A DNA stretch of 64,000 nt from Marsupella aquatica (taxonomy: Eukaryota; Marchantiophyta): assembly GCA_973895155.1 (NCBI GenBank), contig OZ316892.1, positions 4,340,001 to 4,404,000 of the forward strand. The letters are read 5' to 3'. The position numbers and the translations under genes were made by a program. A model generated the notes under the pieces. The model did not search any database. It worked only from the letters and a program-made list of their open reading frames with translations, and was not told where the DNA came from. Below, piece by piece: positions 37,933-51,865 of the stretch (its first letter is position 1; every line of letters starts with the position of its first letter).

Positions 37933-40900
37933 ATGGCAAGTAACCCGAAGTTGGATTCCAGTTCTAGTAGCCCTGATGGTGTGCTCTACGGGTCACAGCG
38001 TAGCACCTATTCCAATAACTCTAATTTAGAGAGGTCTGGCAACAATCGAGATGGCCATGATGGTGGCCGTTTGGGCCTAGGGGCTGGTGGCGGGGTGGGA
38101 GCTGCAAATACTCCTGGAGCAGGAGCAGGAGCAGGAGGAGGTGGTGGAACTGAACTCCCACCATTATCTCACGTGTTGTTGCTGGAGCCTCTTGCAGTTG
38201 GGGAGCAGAGAGCTGGCAGGCATTCGGAGCTGAAGAGGGCGATTAATGCCGCTGTTGGTTCCGTTCTCGTAGAAGATCCAAGTCTTGGAAGTGTGCAGTC
38301 GAAGCCTTTAGAAGCGTGTGGACCCGAGGAACTTAGGCGAATTAAGGCCAGTCTCCAGGATCACGTCGGGAAGGCAAGGTAAGCTTCAATGTGACGCGCT
38401 CCATATAGTAATTGGGCTGCAACGTAATTGAGTTCATCTCCTTCCCCTCAAATACACGTAATCCCTGCCTACATCGCGATGCAAGTGCTCTCGCCAATCG
38501 GCTTGAATTTCATTCCACTTAGGATTGCCATGACTATGCAATTGTACTTTTTGAATCTTTTCAGTAATAACAAATTAGGTTGCTGCCATTCAATCTGATC
38601 CGCATGAACGGATTTGCCCACCAGGGAGAGGAAGAGACATTTAAGTGAAGCAATTACCAAGCTGGACAGGTTTCGGCACTCTCTTCAGTCTCGCAAGCGT
38701 TCCAGGCCTGAGTCAAGTGCATTGGGTCCAAGTGGATCCTCAGCTGAACGGTCTCTGTCCTCTTTGGGGGTCGGAGACCGAACAGTAGCCTCCGTGCATA
38801 ATATGAAAAGTAACTCAAATGCTGCACTTCCACATAATGTTGCCACTGCCGAAGTTGCAATGCAGAAGGCGGTGGACAAGAACAAGAGAGTCGTTCCAAA
38901 TAAGAGGGTTCGGACCTCCATGGCTGACACTCGGGTATGTTTTGTTCTCTTATTATGTATGCTTTAGATGATGTCCAGCCTGTCTCCTGGGGGATGTTTC
39001 GGACATCTCAGGTTGTCCTATTGCCTCGATTCCTCTTTTCTTCTTGTCCCGGCCATTATCACGAGACAAGGTGGCACACCTAGATTTGAGCGTTCCTGTT
39101 GTCCAAGGGTTTGTTCCCCCTTTATGCACCGTTCACAGTTGCTGTTGTAACCGTGTGCATACTTTAAATAAGCCGGTTTTGCTAGTGTGAAGTACCTACT
39201 CGGTTAAGTAGTACTGAAGCAAGACCAAGCGTTTAAAGTGAGTAAGAAGCTTGTGGAATTTAAGAATAACAATGTTATGAGGGAAGAACATGCTCATCAG
39301 CCATTCTGTTTCGGTTTTATGAAATAATTTTACGGTACGGGGCTTGGAGATGTATTCTTTGGTTGCTCTTTATGAGTTGGGCGGGTTGAGGGTATACCAG
39401 GCGTCTCAAAGGATTCCTGGGTTTCTGGGATGCACCCTCCTAGTTTATCATGCTAGTTCTCCAGTTTCTAGGGTTTACAGTTGAAATTATCATGCAAGGT
39501 TTTCTAGATCGTCTATTTTCTGAAGTTTCTTTGTTTGCTTAAACTAGTTTAATTTTCAGAGATGAATATCCACGCTAGACATGTCTCTACTCGTGTGTCT
39601 CTTGTGGTATATTTTTTTGAACTTTGTGCTATCCCTGCTTGGATTGTCACCTTTCAGCATTTCTTTTTCTTCGAAATTGTTGGTACCTCATCGTATGTTG
39701 CCGTTGTTTTGTTTTCTCTCTTAGTTATTCCTCCGGGCTTTTGAGATACCCTCGCGAAGTCGACCCCAATAGATAAGGCCCGTGTATGTCACAGACCGAA
39801 GTTCGGTAGATCTCATCCGGACTAAACTTCATTGGTTACTTAAGTGATGAAAGAACTGGTTCCTTTTTGTCGTTCGCTGCTACTGCTCTATTGGAGAGCC
39901 TGTGAGACCAGATTATATTTGGAACTTTCCCTCTATAGCAAGTGTTTACTTCAACCTTTATGACTGCTCTAATGCATTCTCATTCAAAGATGGGATTCCG
40001 GTTCACCTCCACCAGCGTCTTTGGATTTGGGGATGTGGCCTGTCCATCAGTACCTCTAAGTACATAACAGGAAATTGAAGTACTAGTAATTTCTGTAGCT
40101 AGATACTGTTTATCTGTTGCAATCTTGCTTATTCAGTTTTCTCGACTGATATCTTTGCAGCCTGATGGGCGCCCTACCAATCTGAATCTTCAAAGGCCTT
40201 CTGTCTCCTCTGATAGAGATAGAGATGTTACAAGGGTAACCCCGAGTAACTCCCTCCCATCACCAGCAGAAGAGAAAGAACGGGTGGTTGTTGTTCCACC
40301 AAGTGAAGGAAGGGAGAAGACAAAGATGAAGGGAAGGCGTTCAGGATCAACAACGAAGCCCGATCCAGCAGTGGTAGCTGTACCTAATGGCACATCGGAA
40401 GGAAGTGATCGTGAGCATAAGTGGAGCGGTCAGCAGCATCGAATGAATGCTGACAACCGGTCAAGGCCTAGTGAGGGTCATGGTTTCAGGTATGCACATG
40501 TCACAAAATGGTACATGTAGACGTGCAAATAAGGTGATTAATTGCTCTTGTATCATCATCTAGTTTTTATTATTCATTTTTCTTTGCACCATCCTTTCCC
40601 TTAATCGATGTTGGGAGCACCTTTACCTGGGGCCAAGTTTATTATGCTGCAGTACATGTATGTTGTGTTTGGCTTGCATAATGTGAATTGTACATTTTAA
40701 ACACCTTGGTTTGCTAGAGGAAGCTCCTCTCTAGATGATTCTCAGGAGGACTAGTAGATTTAGCGTCACAAACTATGAGGACATCGTGGGGTCGTGGAGG
40801 GAATAATTCGAGTGGTTTAAAATGTTATATATTTTCTGCATGTTTTGAAAGACAGAGAAAACGAAGACAGGAGGGCAATAATAATGAAAGCAAACCTGAG

Positions 40901-43900
40901 TCGTCTCTATAGTCAAAGGGAGCAATTGCCTCATTGAAGATGCTCACACCTTAGTCTTTTGTACCCCTTGATAAGCTCCAAGTTCATTCGAGATCTTTCT
41001 CCTAAGGAAAATGATCCTTCTGTCCAGAGCTGCGACGTTTACAGGTCGTTGCAAGCACTTTAGTTTACTGGCGTTGACAGGACAGTCTCAGGAGCAGACC
41101 TTGGTCAAATCAGGGCAATGTTGATCAGTATTCTGAGTTGCTTGTTTCTTATGCTGATGGATTCAGGTCGGGCCCTGTGTATGGCATTACGTCTGTGCAC
41201 AAGGCAGAAAGCTCAGCACAGATCAATGGGTTGCCTATGGCGCGTGGAGGGAGCAAGAGTGAGTCTGAGGGCATTCCAGCTGTTCCAGAGAGGGCTGAAA
41301 GAGTGTCTGTTCCAGACAGAGAGCGCACGGTTTCTAAGAATGGCACCAAGTAAGTTTCCCCACCAAATGACTGAGGTATTGTCGACGATTCGTCTAGAAA
41401 CAATCACTGAAGTTTTGGCGTATACTGATCTCATTATCAGTTTTCCTGAATTCCCTCCAATTCTTTGGCAAGTTCATGTGGTGAGTGTTGCATCTACGGT
41501 TAAGTAACATACGGGATGGACGAACTATGTTAAACTTTTGTGCTTGATCTGGCACGTAATCGATTATTTGCTCGATGGCCTTGCTCTTCTCCAATTATAG
41601 TCTTATCGTGTTGTGATCCTGGGCAGGCCACCTCCAATTCGAGAAGAAAGTCATCCAGGCAACCCTCCTGGGATTACGAAGACAAAGGCTGCTCGAGCAC
41701 CAAGATCAATTTCCTTTGGTGGAGGAGGTCCATCTTCCCATTTGGGACGATCTTCATCATTTGCTGAGAATCGTGAACGGCATCCACCACCTGCAAAGGC
41801 ACAGGTGCAAACACAGCCGTCAGTGCCAGCGCCAGCGCCAGCACCAGCACCAGCACCAGCCCCGGCTCCAGCTCCCGCGCCCGCTGCTGCTCCAGCTCCA
41901 GCTCCAGCTCCCTCTGGCCCTGCAAATCGTAAGAGACCAGCACCCTCAAGGTCATCGTCACCACCAGCTCAGTGGGTCGGGCAGAGACCGCAGAAGATGG
42001 CTCGTGTAGCACGTAGGGTAAACCTAATGCCAGGTGCAACGTTAACACGCGAAGAGCCAAATGTGGTTGTTGAAGGGTCAGTGACGAGAGAAGGAATCGG
42101 TGCGAATCCAAGTGCAAGGCCCAGTCCAGGAGTGCCTACTGGATCAGGGGTTGCTAGAAGAGTGACAGGCTCGAGCACACATTCCCAGCCACCTAGCAAA
42201 CCCAAAATCGAGAGAGTAACACCTTCTGTGGGACTCTCTGAAAGCGATGAATCAGAAGATGATGCTGAGAAAGCTAAGGAGAAAGTCAAGAAGCAAGCGG
42301 ATTGGGAGCAGAAGCCGACTCCTCCAAGTCAAAAAATTGCGTGTCTGGTAGTCCCGGCTAAGAAAACTCGGGTTGTTACTAAAGAGGAAGGTGGAGATGG
42401 TGTACGTAGGCAAGGTCGGAGCGGAAGAGGTGCCGTTGCACCCAGAACAAGTGTTGTGAATCCCGTGGAGAAGGTTGAGGTTTCCGCAAATGCGAAGCAG
42501 CTGCGGAGTGTAAGAGTTGGCGCTGAAAAGCTTGATCGGTAAGTACTGCACTTATGTTTCCTATTAAAATGTCATAACCTTTGTCCCTATATCTGTATTG
42601 CCCATGCTTGATAACGTTGAATCGACGCATTTATGAGTGGACTTGTATACATGTCAGTGAAGCCATGTCTGGGTTGATTGAAAGGTGAGATGCCTGCTTC
42701 CCTCTCTGTTTGCAGTAGGTGTAAACATTGCTGTTGTGGGGGTTTGCTTGCAACCTCTTGAGAAATGATAAGCCTTTCTTTTGTGGAACTTCGCTTCATT
42801 CAGTCTGCCCTATTTCCGGAGGTGGACTTGTGCATAACCTGTTTTAACATTTAGAAGTCTTCAAGTACTGTTTGAATGGAGTGCACGGTGCAGATTTATG
42901 CCTTGTGCTTCTTGAAATTCTAGGATGCACTGGGATGCATATTATTTTTACTTGTCGACACAGTACTTGTGTTAGTTCTCATGTCCTGGTGTCAACAAGT
43001 GGAAATGGAATTTCCCGTCTTCAAGGCTGTATTTAGTTTGTACTTTCGTTCATTTGTTCAAACTTTTGATGTGTCGTGAGTTTTGACGTTTTGCCGATTT
43101 CCTTAATAGTAGTGGGACAAGGGTTGTTTTTGAATACCGGGACAGTCCAACACTAGTCGCTGCATTGAGGCCTGCACCCACCCAGCATGAGATCTGCTTA
43201 CCAGAACAGAAATAAGCAATAAAATTCAATAATGATGGAAGTGGGGAATTGATTGAAGGTCTAAATCGTCGATAAGATGTGGATTACGTGATTGACAATG
43301 GCTAGTTCAATGTTACAGACTTGGTGGTCGACCCCCAACAAAGAAAGATTCTGTTGACCGCAAACCCATGACTAGACCACGGCGACCAGTTGGAAATGGC
43401 CTGTCTGAAATCTCAGGTTTGGCTTCTTTTGAATCACACCGAAGTTTGGCAACTTTCTTTTCCCAATACCGTCCACGGCTGAAAAGGAAGAATGGCTACG
43501 TTGATAAAACGATTGGCAACTGTGATAGGAAGGAGTCAATCCACAACACTCTCAGTTCAATCTTGCGACGGGTCTGCTTCCATTAGGATCATATGTGTGC
43601 TTGCACTAGACAATTCCCAGGGTTAATCAGAAATCAGTGCAGACTTTGTGCTACATTCTTAATTATATTATTATGGGATCTTATTACGTTTGTACTTTGC
43701 AGGAGAGTCTGATGATGACCGGGAGGAGTTGGCTAATGCAATAAGGACAGCTGTGAATGCAAGCGGTGAGCTTTTGACTTCTTATACTTCCGCATTATCG
43801 TGTCGGATGAAGTGTACGAATGTTCCCCCGAAGCAACAGCATGCACTTTGCTTTCTTGAATTTCTCGATGTTTTGTGTTAACTGTAGAGAAGATCAGTCT

Positions 43901-46900
43901 ACTTATGTGAATATGTCAATTTCATGTCAATGATTTGAAGCAACTGACTTAGTTCCTGATTGTTTCTGTCACTCAGATTTCTGTGGTATAGTGAGCTTTC
44001 TAGGCGATGGATGGAAGAAATCTAAATAAAGGTTTTCACTTCAGGAATTGAATTAAGGGTTTCCTTCTTTGATCTTACTTCCACTATCTTGGTACAGGAG
44101 TTGCCTGCTCGAACAGCTTCTGGAAGCAAGTGGAACCATACTTCGCATTTTTTACGTCAGCTGATCTGGTTTTCTTGAGGCAACAGGTATAGCCATTGGT
44201 TTCTAATTATTGCATTGGGAGTGTTACTGAGCTCAACAAAGGCTTTGCTTGTCTTAAACAACTATGTATCTGACGATACCCGGTTTTTTAAGTAGAGGCT
44301 CCTCCATTGACACATCTTGCGTTTTTGTAGGCTCGAGATCTTGAAGAAGGAGATCCAGTACTACAGATTCCTCCATGTGGTGCTCAACTTGGAAAGGTAC
44401 ACGTCGTGTTCTTGTGCATTCACATCTGATGTGAAGATGGCTCGTGAAGAGCATAAAGCGATGCCGGCCTCTTCTTGGAAGAAGTTCATTGTTTTTTACC
44501 GTATTGAACAATGGTTGTCATCTGTGATAGTTCTTGATTTCTTAATATTCTCTTTTAGAGTACACGGGTACCAGGTGATGTGCATTGTGAGACGATGCAG
44601 TGGAAGAGGGACATATTTTTTGCCCTTCAGTTGTTTACTCCCCTTAGGATCCACTTGACTTCAAATGTTGGAGACAATTTGTTTGGAAGGCCTTACAGCT
44701 ATTCGAGATAATTGTGCAGACGGAGTTTATAATACCTTCTCCACCAGTGTCTCCAACTGTGGATCTTGGTGGTGGAAAGTCAATGAGTCTTGCCAACGGG
44801 AATATTGAAACCGATGGTTCTGTGACGAAACTTTTCCACAATATGAAGGAGAAGCATGAAGTCGGGAAGGGAGGAAAACGAGGTGTAAGTGGTGGATGGT
44901 TTGATAAGATTCTTCCTCTCTCACAAAGACTGTTGGCTGCGCTTATATACGAAGGTGATCTTGATGAGGGAAGGAGAGGTGGTGAAGCAACCTGTCAGGA
45001 TGACTCCTCAGAAGGCCCCAGGGACGAGAGTCCTTTTCGTGGCAGTTTGAGTGGGAGTGAGCGAGTGGATGTTGACTCAGACGGTGATGTTGGAAGGCGT
45101 GACCTCGAGAGATGGAATTCCGGGGGTAGAGAAGCCTATAGGAACGAAGGGCTCTTATTACCAAATGGACATGGGAGCCGTTCAGGGTCAGCTATACAAC
45201 GTGAGGATCTGGGCGGTGAAGGGGACGATATACTTGCTGCTGCAGAGGAGGACGCCATGAATTATGCGGATCAGCTGGAGATGGGTAACGGCGACGAGGT
45301 ATTAGCAGGCAGTGGCATTGCTGGTAAGGAGGATCGTGGGATAAGATCATTTGGGACAGTAGCTGGACTAACAGCTTGGGAGACCCAGTATCAGCGAATG
45401 ACGGTAGATGAGCGGATTATGCTGGAATTGCAAAGTATTGGTTTGTTTCCTGAACCAGTGGTGAGCAGCAAGAAACCTTCTCATACTTTCATCTCCTTGC
45501 AGGCCAACAATTACTGCAGCTTGGTTGAGAGAATTAATTTAATTATCTGATTGATGTGACGCTCTTCTACGTCATTTAGTTCTTTGATATTCTGAATTAG
45601 AAGTCTTGAAATTTTCTTTCCTTCGCCAAGGTCATTCCAAAGTGTCAGTAGAAAGAATTGAAGCCGGAATGTGACGATGCATGGCTTCCACACTTGTTTG
45701 ACCAATCTACTACGGAGTATTGACAGCAATTCAGTGCTAGATTAGCTGCATCAGGGTTTGACAATGTATGACATGAACAATGTTACAATGGGCAGCGAAG
45801 TTCTCTGTTGATGATTTCCAAGTTTTGTTCTCTTAAAGCATTACAAGTGAATGATTGGACATACTTCGTATTTAGGCCTTTCCGGGTTGTAGGATCTTTA
45901 ATTCCCGTGACCATTTAATGTAACGAGATTCTTCTAGATTCACTCACTATAAAGCCATGCATCAAAAGGTAACTGACAATTTTTTCTTGCATGGTTGTTC
46001 TTGTAGCAGCCAGATCTTGCTCATAGAGAAGATGATGAAATTAGCGAGGAGCTCCGCAAATTGCAGCGGGAACTGAAAGAGCAGGTAGTTCCCAGTTCTC
46101 CATTTTGTCGGAGAACTATTGATCACGACTTATCTGGGTGACCTACGGCGAAGTTGCTTAGTTGACACCTACAAATCCCACTGAACGTTTAGGGTCGAAT
46201 GATTTGTTTCACGGTTCAATTACAATTTGATAAGGTGATAGAAAGTACACCCATTGGCATGACAATCCAGTGATTGTTCCGTGAACTTCACAGAAACTTC
46301 ACAGAAACATCTTTTGCGTTAGAGTAGGAGGAGCATATGATTTTGTCGCCCTGAGATCCTAGGTGTGTCAACCATCTCCTCATAAGTTATCACTTTGACA
46401 CGACCTTCGGATTGGCAATGGCAGGTTTCTACAAACAAGGACCGTGTAAGCAATTTGGAGAAGATTTTGTTTTTGAGGAAGGAGAAGGAAGAGAGGTGGG
46501 GTTCGAGAATTATTGTCTTATATGTTTACAGATGGTCACGATTGTTCCTTAGACTCGTCTGAGGACATGAACAATAGGAGAACAACTTAGTAGACTGGGA
46601 AGATGCCGTAAGAATGTTTGCTGCAGTACAGAGTTTTTGTGTTGGAAATTATCTGAAAAAGCGCGTTTGGAAAAATGAACTGCAGAGATCGGGAACGGTT
46701 TGCAGTTGAAAAACTTGTCGAGAGGGCCTACTCTAGACGAATGGTAATATTCTTCGTCGATTTTGTTACAGCTTACTTCTGCGTTACTGTCACTTTTCAA
46801 ACGCGAGGGTTCCTGATCATGTGTATGCGTAGTTGAAATACATTTATTTTTCGCACAGCTAGTAATTTTAAGTCGTTCTAGTGCAAAGTATGCTCCTCTG

Positions 46901-48412
46901 TGGTAGTCCTCACTAACTGAAAACCGCGGAAGGTGTGACGCGTGTGACTTCTGTCGTCAAGCTTTCATCTTGCCACCCAGTAGAGCATTTCTGTTCATAT
47001 ATGCACTTCCTAACTTGAATAGAAAGAGCATAAAGGGTAAGAGGGCATTACCAATAATGAGGCTCTTGATAGCAGGTACTTCTCTTTAAGAATATGGAGG
47101 ACTCAGGATGGGTATGAAAATTGGGATTCACATGATGTATTTTTCTTGTGGTGGTCATGTTTTTTGGTTCAGGGTTCGCGTGGTAGTGCTGGGAAGAGTG
47201 CTGCAGCTAAAGGAGCCAAAAGTGCAGGTTTAGCCTTTGCCAAGAGGGTTGTGGCCAGGGTACGAGCGTACGAAGGTGGCCAGAGCATTTTTGATGCCTC
47301 ACTTAGGGACCTTCTCTTCTGCGTGGCTCCTAAAGAGAGTGAAAGCAGCATGGTTCTGAGTGGTGGTCTTGAAGGGAGTGCACCTGCTACCGCACTTACC
47401 GGCGAAGCTGCGGCCGTCAACAGTGCGGTTCTTCAGCCTCCCAAACCAGCAGGTTTGTATTCTTCATGTAGCTGTCAAATAAGTTTTGGATGTCGTTTCA
47501 GTCATCTGCGACCATATTTAGCCTGCAGTGAAAGTTTTTCTTGCTGTCATCTGTTTTTTTTTGGGTAGAACCTCATGGTAAGTCCACACCTGGTGACGTG
47601 TACGATGTACTTCGCCTCTTAGCTTTGAGCTGATGGTCATAATCGTTCCTACAGCACTTCTGTCAAATGAAGTTTCAGGAGTGCGTCCTGTGGTGCGACG
47701 GACGGATGTGAAATCAGAGAAGGATATCCCAGATAGTAAGCAGCAACCCGTGCATCCATTAGCAGATCGTGGAAGAGTAAAGGAGGATGGGTGGCCCTTG
47801 CGGGCTAAAGAACGCGACGTGCTACTTGAGGATGCTGTTGGAGTTTCTGGCACGCGAGATGTCAATGCTCTCGGAGCCAATGTCATGGGTGGGACGAAGG
47901 GTAAGAGGAGTGAGCGTGACAGGGATGGGAAAGGACATGGTAAAGAGAGTCACGCTCGAAGTGACAGTTCTAAGGGTTCCCGGCAGGAGGCGGGGAGTGT
48001 GAAACCCGAAAGGAAGACCAAAACCAAACCTAGACAGAAGACTGCTCCATTATCAAAGGCAGTAAACGGCCTCTTAGCGAAGCCTACTCCTGAACCCGTT
48101 AAAGATCGGACCACCGCCACATCCACTTTTCAACAATCGGTTGGGCCGGCAAAGCCAAAGGACGAGGTCCCAGTGGTGCCTTCTTTGGGTATCCCGGGTC
48201 CAATTCCTGAGACTGATGATGTTCTTCTGTCAAATATCCCAATTCCAGGGATAGAAGACTTGGGCGTAACTGATTTGGGTGGACAAGGGCAAGATTTGGG
48301 AGCTTGGTTGCAAGACTTCGATGAAGATGCTCCTATGAATACAGACGGCGACTGCCTCATGGGTCTGCAGGTCCCAATGGATGATCTATCAGATCTTGGG
48401 TTGATGATGTAA
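37933..48412 (+). CDS. Large nuclear protein of the At2g19390/At4g29790/At5g22450 family, 15-16 exons
   Basis: Proposed exons: 37933-38378, 38625-38934, 40161-40489, 41167-41349, 41627-42538, 43319-43416, 43703-43765, 44098-44186, 44331-44396, 44720-45460, 46010-46084, 46425-46495, 46686-46743, 47173-47452, 47569-47577 (optional), 47655-48412. All have GT..AG borders and matching phase, giving about 1,495 residues. Family marks: ERKRHLSEAITKLDRF, NKRVRTSMADTR, CSNSFWKQVEPYF, GGWFDKILPLSQRLLAALI, DERIMLELQSIGLFPEPV, a coiled-coil stretch (EELRKLQRELKEQ), ERFAVEKLVERAY and AKSAGLAFAKRVVARV. Much of the rest is disordered, rich in Ser, Arg, Pro and Ala, with an Ala-Pro run in exon 5 and a Gly-rich N-terminus. 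Basic stretches suggest a nuclear place. The biochemical role of the family is unknown to me. An exon between 44397 and 44719 could be missing. Confidence 0.85.
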
Positions 48413-51089
48413 CGATGTGCACTTCGCAGGAGGGCTCATGTAGCTTCTACATTGTAGAAACTATCTGCACCATGGTTGGAGGGCTGCAAGGTCCTTACAA
48501 TCCGAGAAGAAGCTATAGGGTCCCTTGGTAGTTGGGGTTAGACAGAAGCAGAATAATCAATGGCCTCATGTTAATAGTTAGGGATTCGTACTGTAAGATC
48601 GCTTACACGGAATTCTTTTGAGACAGCCTTATGTAATTGTTAGGCATCGCTGTTGAGAGCTGCAGGCAGTGTAGCAGTTCGTGGAGAGGAAGACTGAGGT
48701 GGCCCACCAATTAGCATAGCCACACCCTCCCTTGTATCAAAGTCTCAAACTCATCGTTCATTCACTTGTACAAGTGCTTTTAAACATCCTTTTGAACATC
48801 CTGGGTAGGCAGCAACATTGGCACCCTGTTAGAGGGTCCAATTGTCAACCTGATTGTCGGTTGCTTTAGTATGCCCACCATCCTACTCCGGATCGTCAAT
48901 AATAGCTTGAACATGTTAACTCATTCTGGTCATCTTCAGACTTCACACACACGCTTGTGTTGTAGTCATTTATGGGTTTTGGACCTGGACATGTTCATAT
49001 TTACTCACATGGCAGAAGTTGTGAAGTCAGCCATTGACTTAAACTCGTGACAAGTCACACATCATTGGGGTATTATTGGAGTTCACTTTGTTCTCTGGTA
49101 AGAGCTCGACACTCCAGTTTGGCTGAAAACTCAAGTTGGATACTGCTATAAAGGTTGTACAGAAATGATTCTGTGTGTAAACTTCAGTGATCCTTGGTGT
49201 TTGATGTTGGAACTAGCAATGAATCGTGCAATTCTTGTCTTTCTGTAACTCGCGACTGCAGTACCGGTGGTTGGCTGACCCACTGACCGTAATTGTAGAC
49301 ACAGATGGTGGTTGGTTGGTGCTACTTTTAGTTGCTGGTTTTGTCCATGAGTCTTCCTGTGCAGGTATAAACAGCCTCATGAGTCGTCCACAGCATCACA
49401 CCCTGTTTCATCTCTTTCAGGTGGAGCTATATGTCATGCATGGTGGTACAATGCAAGCCAGTTTTATGAGTTGTTTTGTCGTGATCTAACAATAGTCTAT
49501 CTACTTGATGTCGAGGTACCTTTTCTGGAGGTATACTGCTCACACAGATAGTTCGTTTGTAATGTCTATGGGAGATCCTTCACTTTCTTGTTAAGAATCT
49601 AAGGTGTGGATTGCGCAAAATCGCCAGTGGTCAAAGGTGATAGATCGTAGATAAATTTGAACTTCAAAGCTGGATTGATGCAGTATGTGCCTATTCTTTC
49701 TACTTTTGGTCCAGGTTTGATATATCCTCACCCTTACTTTTTCTCCCATCTTTGAGTCGAATCATGTCGGAAGTGCTGCAGGATAGGATGTCAGTTCAAT
49801 ATATAATCTTGAATCTGTCCCAGTTAGTTCAGTGCAAAGGTAGCTATATTGCAGGAAGAAAGCGATGAATAGTGAGTCTATGCATTTCGAAATGTTCTTA
49901 ATTTTCGGTCTCTGTTATTATTTTGACTCGAAAGTTCTGAACAAGGAAGAAACTCGTCAGAGTTGCCTCCTTTAGTCCTGGAGACTAGTAGGTTACTTCA
50001 TGGGAACCAGGTGTTTGGAAAGGTTATCCGAAGTGATCTTTGGCACAGCCTTGGAAGGCAGCTATATTTTATTGAGTTTGGTTGGAGAGTATTGATAAGC
50101 GTTGTGTGTATATTCCCAAACCGAATTATAGAATTTCATCCCTGACAAGGGTGTGATATTGAAGAAGGCAATTCATAAGCTCTCCAGTTTTTGGGCCAAA
50201 TCGTCCTTTGAGGTTGTCATTCAAATACAGATAAGGTTGTCATTTATTTGTTGTTTAAAATATTTTATATTTCCTGCAGTTTCTCAGTAGCAGATAATTA
50301 AGTGCCACCTGAATTGTATTTGATTGCCTGCACCTATTTGAGGTTGATCAGGTGGCAATGTTGCTGCTGGATTGAATAAAGTATGTCTTTGAGGTTGGGT
50401 GTAAGGGGATAGCTTGATCGGGGTTGGACTGATCTGAGGTTCATTGTGAGTCTGTTGGAGCTAGGTGTCTTGAGGATTGAATCCACTGTGAGTGACCTTC
50501 GCCGTCCAACGCGAATTGCAGCCTGCGTCTTACAAAACTTCCGGTTTGTGGGTCCTGTGCTGTGGATATGAGGGTCCTTTTACTTAGAGATATGAAAACA
50601 TAAAAATTGTTTGGGAGATGATATCCTCCACCTCTCCAACAATGTTTCACGAGAAAGATTTGGGTGGTCTGGCTGAGCTCTTACGTCCTGCACTGACAAG
50701 GGCAGCGTGTTTGGATGGCTGAAATAGAGTGGTAAGACATCTGTGGATGGACTGCAGCAACGCCTTCGATAGTTCAATTTTTTTTCTCAGCAATTCGCGA
50801 GCGAGGTCATTTTGGTCCTCCCAGGTAGAACATCAAGCAAGTTAATTTGATGAAGTGTCGGACATAGTGTTATCTGAAGACTCTTATCACTTTAAACGAA
50901 AGGATTTTACTATAAATTTGTGTCATCCTGCATTAAATGTGGAAGTTTTCAAGGATCCCATCCAAGCTTACAATCAATCTGACCGAAAGTGTTTTGACAT
51001 GGAAATACCTGCAACTAAGTATGCACTTTTTTCTTTTTACAAGAAAGCTTTTGAGGCAAAATAATATCTTCAAAAACGATAAAGGATGG
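48413..51089. other. 3' flank and intergenic, no gene recognised
   Basis: The first several hundred bases should be 3' UTR of the nuclear-protein gene. Remaining ORFs are short (60-90 codons) and show no domain. No RNA gene or clear repeat is visible. Confidence 0.4.
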
Positions 51090-51485
51090 TGTTACTAGTC
51101 CTAGGTTTTCTATATTTAATCCCTAAAGCGAGAAGATCTGAAGAGCAAGCATTCACATACTTATCAAGAAAAACTAATGCAATGCAAGAGAAGCCATCCA
51201 CGGGAAACTTTACCTTTTAGCTAAACACGCCCTGGTAGGCTCTACATGAAAGAATCACGAAGTGGAAGGGGCGCAAATCTGCATTGATGAAATCTAGCAT
51301 AAGACTACTGTAGCTGTGAAAAACTTATCTGTGTCAAAGTCTAAATGAGAATGAGCCCGTGTATAGTCATGAATGTGTCAAAGTCTAAATGAGAATGAGC
51401 CCGTGTATAGTCATGAATGAGAGTACATATAGGGTGGTCGGATGATCGGCTGGTCCGGTCGTCCCGTCAGAGGTAGAGTCTAACA
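51090..51485 (-). repeat. Probable 3' LTR of second copia element
   Basis: The right end is firm: TAACA at 51481-51485 is followed by the polypurine tract. The left end is tentative, set at TGTTA (51090) because it mirrors TAACA. The interval contains a 44-bp tandem duplication starting TGTGTCAAAGTCTAAATG at 51331 and 51375. No partner LTR exists in the window. Confidence 0.45.
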
Positions 51486-51865
51486 CTCCCCTTTGGATAT
51501 ATAGTGATAACTACATAGACAACATAAATTATACCTATCATATCATGTTCATAGAAAATACATGATATAAGTACAAGCGAGGTAGACTGTCTCGTTAAAA
51601 AACTTTTATCACTTCTAGCTTAGTAAAAACTCTACCAGTGTAACAGAGAAAAATATGAATGCTAAAGGAAAAAGAGTGTCGCCTAACAGTCCTCGTCGTA
51701 ATAAATGTCAATATTAAATAAAGTTAGATGTTATGGCAAATCTAGTTTTAATATCTGTCTCAATAGTGGGTCGTCAGCATCATGTCGTCAGTAGCATCAA
51801 TCATCATGTGGAGTAGTAGCCTTCACGGTCATCATGCGTCGTACGCTCCGCAGTCCAATCGTCTG

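Noticed and set aside
41674-42117. 147-codon minus-strand ORF rich in Leu and Ala
   Set aside because: Antisense to the Ala-Pro coding tract of the nuclear-protein gene; the repeat keeps several frames open.
51160-51330. Degenerate integrase fragment on the minus strand
   Set aside because: Some words resemble copia integrase, but the match is too weak and lies within the proposed LTR.
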